Shown: positions 38,407-52,647 of the stretch, one piece after another
Numbering within the stretch: position 1 is the stretch's first letter
How the letters are laid out: each line of letters begins with the position of its first letter
NCBI RefSeq assembly: GCF_047496725.1
Contig: NC_132970.1
Coordinates: 7,275,501 to 7,339,500 of the forward strand
DNA from: Anoplolepis gracilipes
Lineage: Eukaryota > Arthropoda > Insecta > Hymenoptera > Formicidae
DNA: 64,000 nt
Direction of reading: 5' to 3'
Notes under the pieces: model-generated
The model's database searches: none
Told to the model about the DNA's origin: nothing
The model's input: only the letters and a program-made list of their open reading frames with translations
Position numbers and translations under genes: made by a program

Positions 38407-41400
38407 CTGGAAAATATATAAATACTTCCGTCATACACACTCGATTCTCGCTCCGCTTGGCCGCGTGAATAGTTGGTCTGCTCGCGAAGCGACGCATTTG
38501 CGTCAATCTGCCCTGGTCTTTCCCTACATTTGTCCTTCAATAATAAAAAAATTGTACCTTTTCAAATAGCAAAAACTAAAATCTAAAGGTCGTCCTCATG
38601 CAAACACATTTTACCAACCAAAGAGATCATATGTACTATATATTTGCAAAAATAATAAAACAAGAAACATATAAAAGGATATTTAAATAGTGTTTGGATT
38701 TTTCAAGCATTTTTTTGAGAGACTAAAATGTGTCTTTTATAAATGTGTTTTGCTTGCTATATTTGTGTCAATGTAAACGCAATAACGTTTTTTATTGCAC
38801 GTTATTGAAATAGATAATCGCTCGTTTTGCCTTTAATTACAAATCAAGACATAAATTTTTTATCCGTTCTTAAATTTCTTATGTTAATACAAAGTTATTC
38901 TAACTGGTACAACATTTTTTATTAATTAAAGTAAATTTAATGTAGCTTTGATATGAAAACGATTAAATAATTCTAGAAATAATTATAAAAACACGAGAAA
39001 AACAACAGATTTCTTATTTAACTACGTACAAAAATATATCTACAGTAAATATTGTTGTTATGAAAGAAATAATTTCGAATCATTTACATCAAGTATCGCT
39101 ATTAACTTATCAAAGCGATGACAGATCTCATCAAGTTCTCAGTTTCGCTTGAAAACGTATTTAATCAAGTTAGATATTCGACTTAATAAGTTCCGACGTT
39201 ATTGCTGGCGGGTTCTTGGTTCGTTATCTCTTGAGTGGATATCTCGAGATTTGTTTCTTTTCTACTTCTGTTAAAAGAACGCCGAGATGCGTACAGGGAA
39301 AAAAGAAATAATAGCGCGGCAATCCGAGCTCGAGAGCCTCCGATTTATCAAACGTTCAATGCAACGGATTTTCTCTTTCGTGCCGCGGATAAATTCGAGA
39401 GGAATATCGGGAATCCTCTCGATTTTAGTAATAGGTATGATTTGTGTTCGAGATTTCATGAGAGTTACAAAATTGGCTTACTATGAAAGCCCAATAGTTT
39501 CCAGACGTTTTCTCAACCTTTCAAATTTTCATAAATTAATATTCTCTGCGAAGAAGTAACATATGTACAATAATATCGTATATCTGACTTTACTTGTGTA
39601 AAATTATTTGTAGCTTTATAATTTCTATTTACATGAAAACTGTTATCTTGCTATACACTTTCGTTAGTCAATTTGTCTTTTTTTCAAAGACATCAGCATT
39701 AAACAAGATAAAAGAATTAGAAACTCGTAGAATCATATTAGAAACATTAATAACTGAACGAAGAATGGTCTCTATATCTAAAGATTTAAACATTTCAAAT
39801 AACCTTAGCAAATAAACTCAAGACTATAATCCAATAATAGGATGTCTCTATAAAAATTTACTTGATTAAATTTAAAAAATTCGTATTTGTTAATAAATAA
39901 AATATAAATCTTCTAAATGATATATTAATTTCTTACAAATAAAATATAAATAAAAAAATTCAAAAATGTAAATAAAAATAATTTAATGATGCAATTATTT
40001 AAGATGTTTAGAAATTTTTTAATCAACGGTAATTAAACACCTTAAAATGTATTCTAAAATGAATTGAGATATATGAATGTGTTGCAATTTTTCATTCTCG
40101 CATTCTCGATTACTTCATGATTACTTTGCTTTGATGTATAAAAGCATAAAATGTGGACCTGTTTTATATGCATACATATATATATATATATATATATACA
40201 TATATCACAGACGACATCACGCACACATACGATCGATAAAGTACAGATTGTATCACGTTGGTACGCATTCGTGACTATACGTCCACGTTGTTTATCCTTA
40301 TAAAAATCAGTAGATAATTCGCGACTAAATTATGACTGGTAATGCGTGACAGGTACTTATACATAAACCTGGCACAAGCTATGCCGTATTAAAAATCAAT
40401 ATCGCAGTTTGATGGATTGGTACCATCGTTCGTACCACCAATATCTTAAAGGAGGTTGAAAGTACACTCGCACTCAAAAACTTTTCTGATTTTTCGAGTT
40501 TTGATCTTTTACAATTATTTCAAAATTATTATATCATATTTATTAACATATAAAAAAGAAATTTTTATATATCTTGCAATAATCTCTTAAATTTGAGTGA
40601 AAAAGGAAATAAATTTCAAAAATAGTGCAGAAAAAAGCTCTCATACAGTACATATGGAAATATAAAATAAAAATTTAAAACAATTATATATGTCCTTATT
40701 TACACACTCTGGATATACATATATATATATATATATATGTTTCATTCAGTGAACTTTCATACCTTTAGATTACTGCTGTTAATCCTAACGTGATCAGTAT
40801 TATTTAAGTCTTAGTTTTCATTCATCTTCATAAATAATTATAAAATAGCTTCTTTAAATTCTATAGATATTATATACTATATTTATACATCAAGGATTTT
40901 AAACATTCTACTCAGTTCGGTAAAACTAAAATAACGCAAAATAGGCATGCCGCGATCGGACCAAATGTCGTGCTGAAGAAAAAGTAAGCCATGGATTTAT
41001 TAACGGTCGGTTTGCGGCGACCATAATTAATCCATGTCGCGACAAACTTCGGAAGCATCGCAATAGTTTCAAAACTCCACGATTTGAAGCTCGCGTGACG
41101 CAAACTCACACGAGAGCAAACCACACGTTTCTGTATAACACGCGAGAACACGCAGTGCGACGATAAGTTGCACTATCGATTTATAGCGATGTAAAGCATA
41201 ACATTTGAATATGTTAGCTGAAGGTACTACGCACGTATATACGGAATAAATATTATTTCTAATAATTCGTATATTACTTGTTATGTTTATTATATTGATT
41301 AATAATATTGATGATATTAGCTGCATTGGGATCTGACATGTAGGCGTGGCTTAATCAATATAATGTCAAATATAATAAGGTGCAATTATAAGTATGTTGT

Positions 41401-41442
41401 AGATATAAGGATTTGTGCAATAATTTAAAAAAATATTAATAA

Positions 41443-41481
<39 letters not shown>

Positions 41482-42737
41482 TGGTACAAATAAGATCTAA
41501 AGGAATTTTGTGGAAAAAAAAATTTTAATGCTAAACATATAATAAATTGTGAAATTTTAGCGACCATAATATCGATAATGAAACTGTTAAAATCACGGCT
41601 TTATGTTTATAAACATCTCAGTTAAGAAGATCACCACATGAAACTAATGTAATATTTAATAATATAAGAATAATATCAATATGTTCCTGCAAAGCCGGAT
41701 TAAAAGAAAAAATGTGAATAAGTAATAGCTACATTACTATATTGTTGTAGAGTAAAATATAATGAACACATATTGATATTCTGATTTATTTCTTTATCAG
41801 TTTGCAAAGCATTCCATGCTTTCAATTAATCTACTTTTTCTAAATTTCCAAAATAATTTTCAATATATAGATAGCGTGCATTTGCTTTTAAAAGATGAAA
41901 AGTTAATTGTGTAAATCTTTTGAAATGTACATCCATATACTGCCACCATTATCTATTTTTGATTTACAACATTGTGAAAAAACCTCTGATTCTATTTTAA
42001 TATTTTTTTAATAAAACATCTGTACACAGTCCATATAGTTTCAAAAAAGTAACCTATTAACAGTTATATATCTTGTCATCAAATGTACATACATAATAAC
42101 GTTTTATGTCAGATCCCAATATAATATTAATACCAGATGACCTATCATGCATCAAATTTTAATGAGCTTTCTGATCGAATTGCAACCGATTTTCTATAAA
42201 CAAACACTTTCGAATTACAGATAGCAATTAAGTATACAGATAACAATTATTAACTTTTCATAAATTTCAGAAATGTAAATAACAAAATCCTTTAATTTTG
42301 ATTTAATTTTATTTGGACAATCTTATAATTCAAAAATAATTATTGGTAAGATAATACTGAAAAACAAAGACTTTCAATTTATTAAAAAATTAAGCTGATC
42401 ATTCAAGCGTGCGATAGTAGTCTAAAGATTTATAGATCTGAAAATCTAAAGACTCCACTCTTTATAAATCAATTTCATGAAATCTAAAAGTGCAGAAATC
42501 CAAAGGTTCACTCAAAGGACGACTCAAATACTCAAAGCACTAAAGAATTCAACATCGAAAAATCTAAAAAATCTAGGAGTCGAGGACTCAAGGCAGCCGT
42601 GATCGAAAGTCCCTTCGGTCCTTAAGCCCTCGCGTGTCTCCTCGTTACCGTGTAAGAGTAATCGAGTATAGCGATCATGTATCACTAACGTGCATCGGGG
42701 CGCTCGTCGGCGGCTCCAGAGCTTTGTCTGCAGATAG
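38407..42737 (-). other. intron, or 3' UTR of the short isoform plus intron
   Basis: AT-rich, about 4.3 kb. It has (TA)n tracts at about 40166-40198, 40712-40738 and 41445-41479 and a candidate transposon bounded by 15-bp inverted repeats (41325-42120). The GC-richer part near 42560-42737 directly follows the stop at 42738 and would be 3' UTR in the RRM1-only isoform. Confidence 0.55.
41325..42120. mobile_element. candidate non-autonomous element with 15-bp perfect inverted ends
   Basis: ATTGGGATCTGACAT at 41325-41339 and its exact reverse complement at 42106-42120, 796 bp outer span. The interior is AT-rich, non-coding and has a (TA)n tract. A 15-bp perfect inverted pair at this spacing is unlikely by chance. 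No clear target duplication is visible, so the superfamily is unknown. Confidence 0.4.
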
Positions 42738-42889
42738 TCAAAGATAGGAACGTACGGGGACCTGAGGATGTAACGCCGGATGCACCAGCGTCGCATGTTG
42801 CAGCGTGCCCGGTAATTCGCCGGCTGTAGAATACGCCAATGGATGATGCCACAACTCAGGACCACCGGGGAAGAACGGACTCCCTAGGT
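42738..42889 (-). CDS. cpo: couch potato family protein, conserved Pro/His-rich exon with optional stop
   Basis: The acceptor CTATTGCAG precedes 42889. The first two bases complete a His codon (C from the 53.4 kb exon plus AC). The exon encodes HLGSPFFPGGPELWHHPLAY, then STAGELPGTLQHATL, VHPALHPQVPVRSYL and TGA at 42740-42738. PELWHHPLAY and the LQHATLVHPALHP segment follow RRM1 in insect couch potato proteins. A short RRM1-only protein would end here at RSYL. For the two-RRM form the exon must be left before the TGA: candidate donors are CAG|GTCCCC (after 42762) and CCC|GTACGT (after 42756). Both are phase 0 and compatible with the 38.4 kb exon. Confidence 0.88.
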
Positions 42890-45800
42890 CTGCAATAGAG
42901 CACAGGATTAGATAAAGTCCCTCGAGTAATTAAACGCGTGGTCGCGGATTGCATTTTATAACTCGCCAGGATATCTACTGATACTAAAATTGCACCAAAT
43001 TTTCACTTCGACACGTTGAAAATATCACATATATTTCGGTCCAATACACACTAATGGTCTTGCAATGGAAAATTAATAAACATTAGTGTAACATTTAATT
43101 TAAAAAATTATAATTTTATTATTAAATTATAACTATATTATAACTGCATTAAATTATAATTATTTTAAATTTGAATGATCTTAATTTGACTATATTCATA
43201 TATTTTAAACAAAATTGATAAAATTATTGTCACTCGAGAACTTAAAAGTGAGAAATAAGACTTAAAATTTTATTAAAAACATTACTGAAATATATTGTAT
43301 ATTGCTAAAAATATATTTTTAAAATTGAAAATTTTGTTCAGTAGATATCCTGCTTAACAAAATTATTTATTTTATTTCTTCTATATTCGAATGGCTTTTA
43401 TATAAAATTTTGTCAAAAATTATTCAAATGTATGATATCAAATGTTATTATATTTCTTTTTACGTAAGAATCTTTTTTTCATTTTTATTTTTCGATCTCT
43501 CTTATTGTGTTAGCAGTTTTAAAAAACACTTATTGTTAGACATTTTACATAAAAGCCATTTATTTATCTTTCTTATAATAAATAAAACTAATAATATTTA
43601 TTATTAATAGGTCATGGATCCGTGTTATTTATGAATATAATAAGTCATTTAATATCGCATGAAAGATGTCATTTTTGAATGAAATACCGATCTTTCGACT
43701 GAAAAGATCGTGTTGATTTGTTGCTCGGATTATTTCAGCATTATCATAATCTTCGCGACATTTTCAATGTACATTCATTACAATGCGATACGGAAATATA
43801 TATTATTATTTTACTCTATTTGCAATTAAATATGTCTCAGACACAAAAAGAAGACCGAAGAACCAAGTAATTCGCGTGGCAAATGTTTGCGCGTGCTAAA
43901 GAAAAAACGCAGACAAATTCCATCAACGTTTTGCGAGCCCAGCGATTATGCGATCGATAATGTTCAATTTACGAGCTTTCTTGCTAGGAGCTACAGAGAT
44001 GCACGAAGACGGAAGCATTGATTACTGTACTCGGGGATTTTGAAGAATTAAACGAACGGAGATTAAAAAAGATCGCGCGATGAAAGCTCAGACGCATTAA
44101 GGATTATCGTGATTTATATATGTGCAGCTCTCAATCGCAATGAAATAATGGTTATAAAAGTCCATATAAATTGCTGTACGTTGTATAACATAGCTTATAT
44201 TTAAATCAAATTTAAAAAAAATATCACGATATCTTTTACGTGTTAAACTGAAATAAAAATTATTTTTTTAATTCTTTAATTTTTATGTAAAACGCATTTT
44301 CTAACAATGTATGTTTTCTTGTAATAAGAATAAATTAGTAGAAGATTTGAATATGTTAGAAGACTTCAAATTTTTACATTGTCCACTAAAAGATATACAT
44401 ATACTTCTTTTTATAATTTCTTGCTTGTATAATTTAAAATTTCGCTCTTTTAGCGCTCCAATTTTATTCATTTATTTATTTATTCTTCTCGTTTATAAGA
44501 ACAAATAATAATTATATTTATTTAGAAATTAATTATTATTTAAGCAAAATTTAGAAGTTTTGCATCGTGAATATTGTCGCTTGAGCAAGCACCGCGACGT
44601 AGATTATTCGCGGCGATGCCGGTGTAATGACACGGTTATAGTACGCTATCGAGCGTAATCACCGACGGCACGGCATGAAAAAAATGGTCTTCTCGGAAGC
44701 CGTCAAATCACTGGAGAGGGACTTATGATTAGGCGTTATGAGCCGGTGACAATGGTAAACCGAACGTCTTCTGAGAGACTTCGTCGGCGAACCTTCATTT
44801 GCGGCCTCGCAACACTAATCTCGTTACGCAATTCATGTAACGTTTACATCGTTTACATACGTTTGTTATCCTTGAAGTGTTTCAGCAATATTTAATCCTA
44901 ATTTCTGAGCGATTCTTATTATCAACTTAATGGCATGACTTAAGTGCACAATTTTTCCCACGTAGAGAATCCAATCAAATGCGTTAGCAAGTTCAATATT
45001 TTTTGTTCGCTCGTCTCTTTTTTATCATCATTCGCGATTATATACATATTTTAAAGTCGCGAAAAACAGCGACTAAATCGATGTACGCCCATGAAACCAT
45101 ATGTAAAACTGCATCTTTCCCGCCGCGCGACTCGTCACAAAAACGCGCAATTACCACTCCGGTATAAATTATCATAGTAACGATTGTGCAACAAGACGCT
45201 CTTTCATATAGCCTTGTACCGCGATCAGGCAGCGCGGAAATCTGACGTGACCCGCTCGCACATGCTACCGCAATTGACTACGCAATGTCTGTTTTCGATC
45301 TCCGTTCTCGATCAAATCTAAATAAAACGAATTAGTATAATGATATGAAAAAAAACTTTGCATGAAAATGTATTCTTCGACGTTGATATGTTTGTAATCA
45401 TACTAAGATTTACCGGCAGTATTATTTTTGCAATGATTTGTAAGTGTTCCTAAAACTTAAGTCAATGATTGGATTAACAATTATGTTTAAATTATGATTA
45501 ACATTTATGTTTAAAAATATTTTTTGATGCTTTTTTATTTATTAATTATAATTATGTAAATTATAAATTACAATGATTAAGTATATGTTATTAGTACGAA
45601 TTATAATGCAATTAATTCCGAATAATTAAATCATCGATTAATTGAAGCAACTATTTATTTATTTAAACAAGAGTTTTAATAAATAAATAGAAATTGAAAA
45701 AATAACTTGAAGATTTTGATATTGTAACAGTTATTTAATTAAACCAAATTGTTTTCTTTACATGTTTACTGTTTCAATTAACTGAAACTCTTTTCCATTA

Positions 45801-48278
45801 TATTGCTTTATTATAAATTAAATTCGAAATTATTAAAAAGATTGATTAAAATCCTTCTCTGGAATTTCGAATATGAAAACTAATTATATCTATAACAAAA
45901 AATTCATTGTTCTCATTTACATAGAACAATTAGATATACCACAAGTATACAGAGCAATTTAATTTTCTAAAAATTATTCAACTATTATCGCGAAATTTAG
46001 ACCTCCTTTTCTCTTTCTCTCACTCACTCACTCATTTATTCGTTCGTACACAAAAAAAAAAAAAGACATCTTTATTTCTGTTAAAATGTGATTTTTAGGC
46101 AATAGAAACTGATGCACAAGGCCTTACGTGTATGCATCTGCTACACTAGTATGTTTTAGTCTCTGCTAGGACTGTGCACTTTATTGATTCTAGGCTGACC
46201 TCCGATTCGCATGGTGAAGCATACGGGCTCGAGTAAACGCGCACTGTCTAGATAGGGCCAAAGCTTTCACCGTTATCGTCGATCAGTTTTTTTATTGTTT
46301 TTTTTTCGTTTATTTCGCAAACTACAAGTAAATCCAATTGGGAGTCAATGCGCTGATTTTCAATTTATTCGATTCATATCAAAAGGCTAATGAACTTTTT
46401 CAAACAAATAAACATATTCATAAAAAAGTTACATTCTATTTTCTGCATTAAATTATTATTATTTATTGTTTAAAGAACTTGGCATATTGTATATATCACA
46501 TTATATATAACGATATAATTTTAGGTTTATAACTTTAATAATTTGCGTTCTCCAGTCTTGTTGCGTACCTCTCTCTTTAAAGTAATTGAATTTCCGTATT
46601 TAATAAAAGTGTATAATGATACATTTTATTTGACACGTTTCATGCATTCATGAAGTGGCCTCGAATCGTCACATTATAAAGATGCTTTGGCATAATGCGT
46701 TTTTATCCGTGACTCTACTGACTAATTAAAGTTCTAAATTTAGCAATATAATGTATTTTGAATACCTTTCTGTTTTCTTTTCAGAATGCATGTTTCTTGC
46801 TTACATTTAAAGCAAGCTTTAAATATGTCTTTCAATTTTTAATTTTGATATAAATCACACTTACATATTTTTCTACCTGAAAGTATAATTATTGCAATTT
46901 TTCAATTTTTTTGTCTTTTTTGTTGTGTATTTTTTAACCTTGTATTAATAATTGATAGCTTTAACAAAAAAAATAATTAGAAAAAATTGATAAAAAGAAT
47001 CTGAATAATGTAATGCCAATAATAACAAATCTATTTGTGTGCAATAATGATAAAATAATTATAAAAATAATAAGAAAATAGAGAGAGAATATCAATCATC
47101 TAATTATAATATTTAAATATGTTACTTTTATATTTATTAACTTGTTTCTATTTATATGATAAATGTATTATATTATATTATTATATACATCTCTCAATAT
47201 TTATTACTTGTGACGTCAATTGTTTGTCAGTTATTACTTATATAACATGGTTTATTGTTCGCTACATATACTAGGCTGTATTATTCAAATTATTATACCA
47301 ATATATCAAACTTATAATGCTACATTTACATCAAATCATCTAGAAAACCCGTATTGAGATATGCAAACGACTTATCAGAGCATAATAAAAAAATATTCCA
47401 ATATGTATTTATGTCATTAATTTTTTGTTTTAACAACGATATAAACCAACAGCTTGAAAAATAAATATCTTTACTATTATTTAAATCAACACGATTTATT
47501 TTTATATACGCTGTAATTCTCCTATCTTGATCTATACATAATCTTTTATATATATAAAAGAGAAAAGCAACTAATATATAACAAATATGTGCAATTGTAA
47601 ATTTCTAGCACGAATAAATGCAATTGCTTTACCACCGTTTATTGTCACTGACCACGCGAAATATAGACTTACAAATGTAATTATTTTCGAACACACATAT
47701 GAAGCACTTATACGTGAATAAGAAATGAGACACGTATATAAAGGAAAAAAATTTATGCAAAAGAGCTGTTTCTAAAAGAGGACGAGCGTAATTTTTGTAT
47801 CGATTCCGGCCGTCATTTGACACACGCAACCCCGACTACGCGAACAATACACGTGGTCTTTCGCACGAATAATTTTATGATACCTACTTGATGTCGAAAT
47901 CAATATAATGCACATGTAGATACACATGTTATAATAAATAGTGGTCACTCGCATGGAATAGTCGCATGAAAATACCATAAGAAAAGCTAACCGAACATGC
48001 TTTTTCCAGTAAGAAAATGTAAGCTGCATTCCTCCGCGCGTAGATACGTGCGTAATATGTTTAAACCCACATGGCCGGTGGAAAATTTGATTAAATGAAC
48101 CATGAATTTCGGAACGTGTAGCTTTTTACAGCGGAAATCTTGAGTTTTAATAAAGATCATTTATTGTAAGTATATATTAATCTTAATGTCATATTTTACG
48201 CAATTACGCGTAATCGTAATTCCTCAAATAAATGGTATCAAGTAATATATAAAAGCAAATTTGTAAATTGCGAGAATG

Positions 48279-48355
48279 TATGATTAATTCTAAATACTTA
48301 TATAAATATATATATATAACAAATTTATATTTATATAAATCTAGAATTAATCATA
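48279..48355. repeat. snap-back inverted repeat
   Basis: TATGATTAATTCTA at 48279-48292 pairs perfectly with TAGAATTAATCATA at 48342-48355. The inner sequence also pairs partly, making a hairpin of about 77 nt. It is followed directly by a (CA)n tract. It is likely a tiny MITE; a miRNA-like precursor is less likely given the AT-rich sequence. Confidence 0.5.
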
Positions 48356-48362
48356 CCAATAT

Positions 48363-48400
48363 ACACACACACACACACACATACACACACACACACACAT
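48363..48400. repeat. (CA)n microsatellite
   Basis: A CA run with one internal CATA interruption. Confidence 0.9.
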
Positions 48401-51400
48401 TTTTTTAATAACTAATTTTGTAATTATTATAAATGTTAAGCAAAAAAATTGAAGTTATTTAACCTAAAATAACTTTTTTTTTAGTTATGTGCAAAATTAT
48501 GTGTGGCGTGTAATTTAATTTTTAACACATTTTATACTAAAAATTATAAAAAAAGAATTCTTCTAAAAAGAAATTTAATCAGAAAGACTAGAATTTTCTC
48601 AGATTTAATAAGATTGTCATTAAAACACGTTTTTTGGGATGCTCTGTATGCAATAATTTGTCCGTACTACAATCGTTAATTGTATCTTACATAGAAAAAT
48701 ACGAAAGCCATTCGTGCGGTTAGCATATTCACCATCACGCCACATTAATGACCACCGGAGATCGCATAGATACAATTTGACCTGATTATTCCTTGGGACT
48801 ATTCTCCTTCATAATTTACCGACAAGCAATATAAGTGACGATCATAAATTTTATTGAGCTCACGCGCACATCGCATAACTTTTTGATATGCAACGAGACA
48901 GCATCTCAAGTGATTTCAATTCAAAAATGCGTTTTAAACTTTGACGATGTACACTGTCTTTAAAAAATGAATACAAAGTTTCTCACTTATACTGCATTAT
49001 ATTTTAATAGCAGATTTTTCAACTTTTCTAGAGACAATTTTTCTTCAAAATTATCAAGAATAATGGTTTTTTATTATAAGCTTTAATATATGTCTATATT
49101 TTTGTAAATAAATTTTAAATTAAAATTTTTTAAATATATTTAAATTTTAAAATATAAATAGTAATTAAAATATATTATATAACTATAATTAGAAGAAAGA
49201 AAAAATTACATTTAGTACGTGCACACGATTAAATACGTATGTAAGTTTAGAAGCAAAATATTTGTGACGTTATTTGCTATAAAACTGCGTTTGAAGTTTA
49301 ATCACAAACAAGGTGATTATGCAAACAGATGAAAATTCTCAAAAAAAAAAAAAAAAAAAATATCGCAAAAAACTGGCACACAGTTCGCATTTTCTTCTCT
49401 GCACATTTTTACATAATCAAAGTATAAAAATTACCAATGTATGAATCACATTTTATTATTGATGCGAAAATTCCGCGCAAGTAAATGGAATGAAAACTGT
49501 TCGAAATCAATGCCAAGTTACAATTGTTGTTGGTTGAAATTATAATAATAATAACATTTTGAGAAATAAAGCAATTGCAAAAATAATAATAATAAATTCA
49601 ATACTTTCATCGCAGTACTTTTTTTTTAAGGAAAGTCCGAGATTTTTTATATCATGCCAAAATAATTATACGCAAAGACTGATGTACACGCGACAAGATT
49701 ATATTTTTACTACTAACTTATACCATTATTTCCACGAAGTAGGCCATTCTTCGTGTTTAAGATTATTCCACCGGCACGCTACTATGTAAATTTATCCCAA
49801 GATACTGCTTACATTTAAATTCGATTTGAAAGCAACGAATTACTTCGGATATACTCAAAGCCGAGGCCTTGTTTTCCGAAACACAGAGAAAAGAGGAAAC
49901 GAAGTTCCAACGAATATAACTTCAGGAATTTCGGAAACCGTTGGCAACAACGAATTCCGAAATCTATCAACCTCAAAAGCATTTATATATAACTTTCATT
50001 CTCTCTCCAACCACATGCATATTGTATCTATAGACAGCAGATCGATACTCTTTCATTTTTATATTTATTTTCACAATTTCTTATCGAGTTTTTGTTAAAG
50101 AAAAGTCGAATTGATATTTATTGAAAAAACTGTCACTTATTTATTTTATTCCATATAATAATAACACTATATAATATTAGACAATTACATAATTTAAAAA
50201 TATTATCTCATCATTTAACAAATATCTTTTAAATTATCAAATTTAATAATATTTTATTAAAATTTTCAATAATATCATAAACAATTTTGCAAGAAAACAA
50301 AGTTTCATGTTATATAGCTAACTGAAAATTAAACGTAAATTGAAACGTAACAAACTTTCATTAATTATTTTCAAAATTTTATTTCCAATTTCTTAGATAT
50401 CTCCACGAAAGTAAACCTCGTTGAAGATATGTTTGGCAGTTCGATTATGTTTTATTGACGTAGCTTGGCGTGCAGGGCGGCGAAATTGGGTCATCGAAAT
50501 TGCTACCACCTAAACCAAAATTATTCCGCGAAATTTCCTTCAATGCTAGATACGGTCTATTTACGCGATATTAAGAACGCCATTAGCAGCTAGTTCCAGC
50601 CGAGGTTGATAGTACCGGTGGTACCACTAATTTTTAATCGATTAAATAATCGTCCTACGAAACCTTAATACTTAAAATCTAAAACACAGGCTAATATATG
50701 ATTAAGTTAGCTTACTTTATTGACAATATTATTTGAAAAAAAAATCTTTTTAATAACTGCAAATACCAGATATTTGTAAAATCTCTCATTTTTTTATTTT
50801 ATATGGACTATATTATAACCATTCGTTTGAATTCATTTGTCACTGACGTTGATAATAAATGTTCGGCGAATGATGTGTTCAGATATTATGGAAATAAAGA
50901 CCATCTTTTACATAAGATACAGAAATCAGATGACGCGCGTACGATAGCAAGATTTATCATAGTCGCAGTTTCTTCGAAAACTGATGCGCTTTACGTCCAT
51001 CCGGCAAGTCTGTTTCCGCAATGTGACACAAATACATATTTATTACGTACGTAAAACACGCACACGCACGCAGTCCGTAAACGTGCAGATCTCCGAGATT
51101 TATTCAACTCTATTCGTACTTTATTCTTTTCGACTACGTGTTATTCTCCGCGATCGATAAAAAACGGTATGTGTATATATCGTCTGGTTTACCCATTCGC
51201 AATTGCGTATTTCTTTTGTCTTTGTTTAAAATAGACTATAAATTTTTCACTTTTCTCAATCTTGATTGATATATAGTTCGCATATTTTTATTATACCTGC
51301 CATCAAACAAATTTCAATCGCAAGTTCGCTTGAAATAATATCGCATGAGTGTAATATGCACGAATAATAATGCAAAGACATGTTTGAATTTTTTAAGTAT

Positions 51401-51918
51401 TTTTCTCATGATTTTTAATCGATTGACTTGATATATTTTTTACGGAATGGATTATGTGCTATGTAAAATATTTCATACATAAAATAACATTTCAAAATAC
51501 ATATTGCAAAAATTTAATCCCAATTCAGACTCAACGGGTAGATTTGTGTCATCCATTGTTATTATAACTTTAATTGATATATTTTCCACCAATCTGCACC
51601 GCGCAATGCATATGGGCGGAAATGATTAAGAGTATAGTTTTTAATGTCAATAATATGCACACAGGAATGTGCAATTCGCAAGATATATACCCAGGATAGC
51701 TCGAGAGAACGCATGCCCAACAATGATAGAAGTACGCAAATACATATTTTGAACATTAATAAAACGCTTGTTACTAATTGGGTCAAATAATTTTAAAAAT
51801 AAATCAATTTCTGTCGAACTCGTGCGATATTTTTAATATTTAAACGAGAGAATGAAATGTCTAAACTTATTAAAAATAAATATATCAAATTGTAAATTTG
51901 CAATATGTATAGATATAG

Positions 51919-52647
51919 TGTATACAAGAAATGCAAGAAGGATTTTTCGTAGAAAAATAGCGCTCCTACTATAATAGCGCTATTTTTCGAACAACTATAA
52001 AATTCGATAGATTAAATCTTCCTCTATTACATATAAAAATTTCAGACAGTTAGCTCTATGTCATAAAATGGAACGCGTAGTTTTGTGGTGATATTCGTTG
52101 TCGATATGACGAGTTTAAAAAAATGGAGCAACGTGCTGTAATTATGCTTTGTATTAAAGTCGGAAAAAATGCTGACAGAAACGTTTGCAATGACGTAAAT
52201 TGTGTTTCAGTGATGAAATTATGAGTCATACTATGGTATACAAATGGTTTGCACAATTTCGCGACGATCGTGAATCTTTCGGTCTCGCGTTTTCTAACGA
52301 TTTCCGATCGTCGCGAAATCATGCAAACCATGCAAACCATTTGAACACTATAATACAACTCATAACTTCATCACTGAATTCACACAATTTGCATCATCGT
52401 ACTTTTTCGGAGTTTAACACAAGGAAAACTTAATTGCGCAGCACCATTGTTGCTCCATTTTTTTAAATCGCAACATTAAACGACACATCACAAAACCATG
52501 CATTCCATTCTACTACGTAGAGCTAACTGTCTGAAATTTTTACAGATTGTAAAGAAAGATCTATTCTATTGAATGCCATAGTTGTTTAAAAATAGCGCTA
52601 CTAATACGTCCTACGAAAAATCAGTCTGGGAACTTTTTATACACACC
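51919..52647. mobile_element. fold-back (palindromic) mariner-like element
   Basis: The whole element of about 730 bp is a near-palindrome centred at about 52283. Each arm, read inward, has GTGTATA ends, GATTTTTCGTAG, an AATAGCGCT motif, ATTTCAGACAGTTAGCTCTA, an AAAAAAATGGAGCAAC start context, then AATTGTGT..CAGTGATGAA, CAAATGGTTTGCA and TTTCGCGACGATCG. The left arm encodes MEQRAVIMLCIKVGKNADRN and, after a frame break, MVYKWFAQFRDDRESF. This resembles the N-terminal helix-turn-helix region of mariner-type transposases (MEQR...; the F/V-W-hydrophobic-F motif). No catalytic domain remains. The structure implies inverted duplication of the transposase 5' end with loss of the rest. It is dead as a coding element, though its ends might still be mobilised in trans. 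Confidence 0.75.

Noticed and set aside
42524..42865. 113-codon minus-strand frame overlapping the 42.9 kb exon
   Set aside because: It is in the wrong frame; the conserved PELWHHPLAY reading uses another frame that joins in phase with its neighbours.
49341..49360. Poly-A run as a possible retroposon tail
   Set aside because: No SINE or LINE body and no target-site duplication could be seen next to it.
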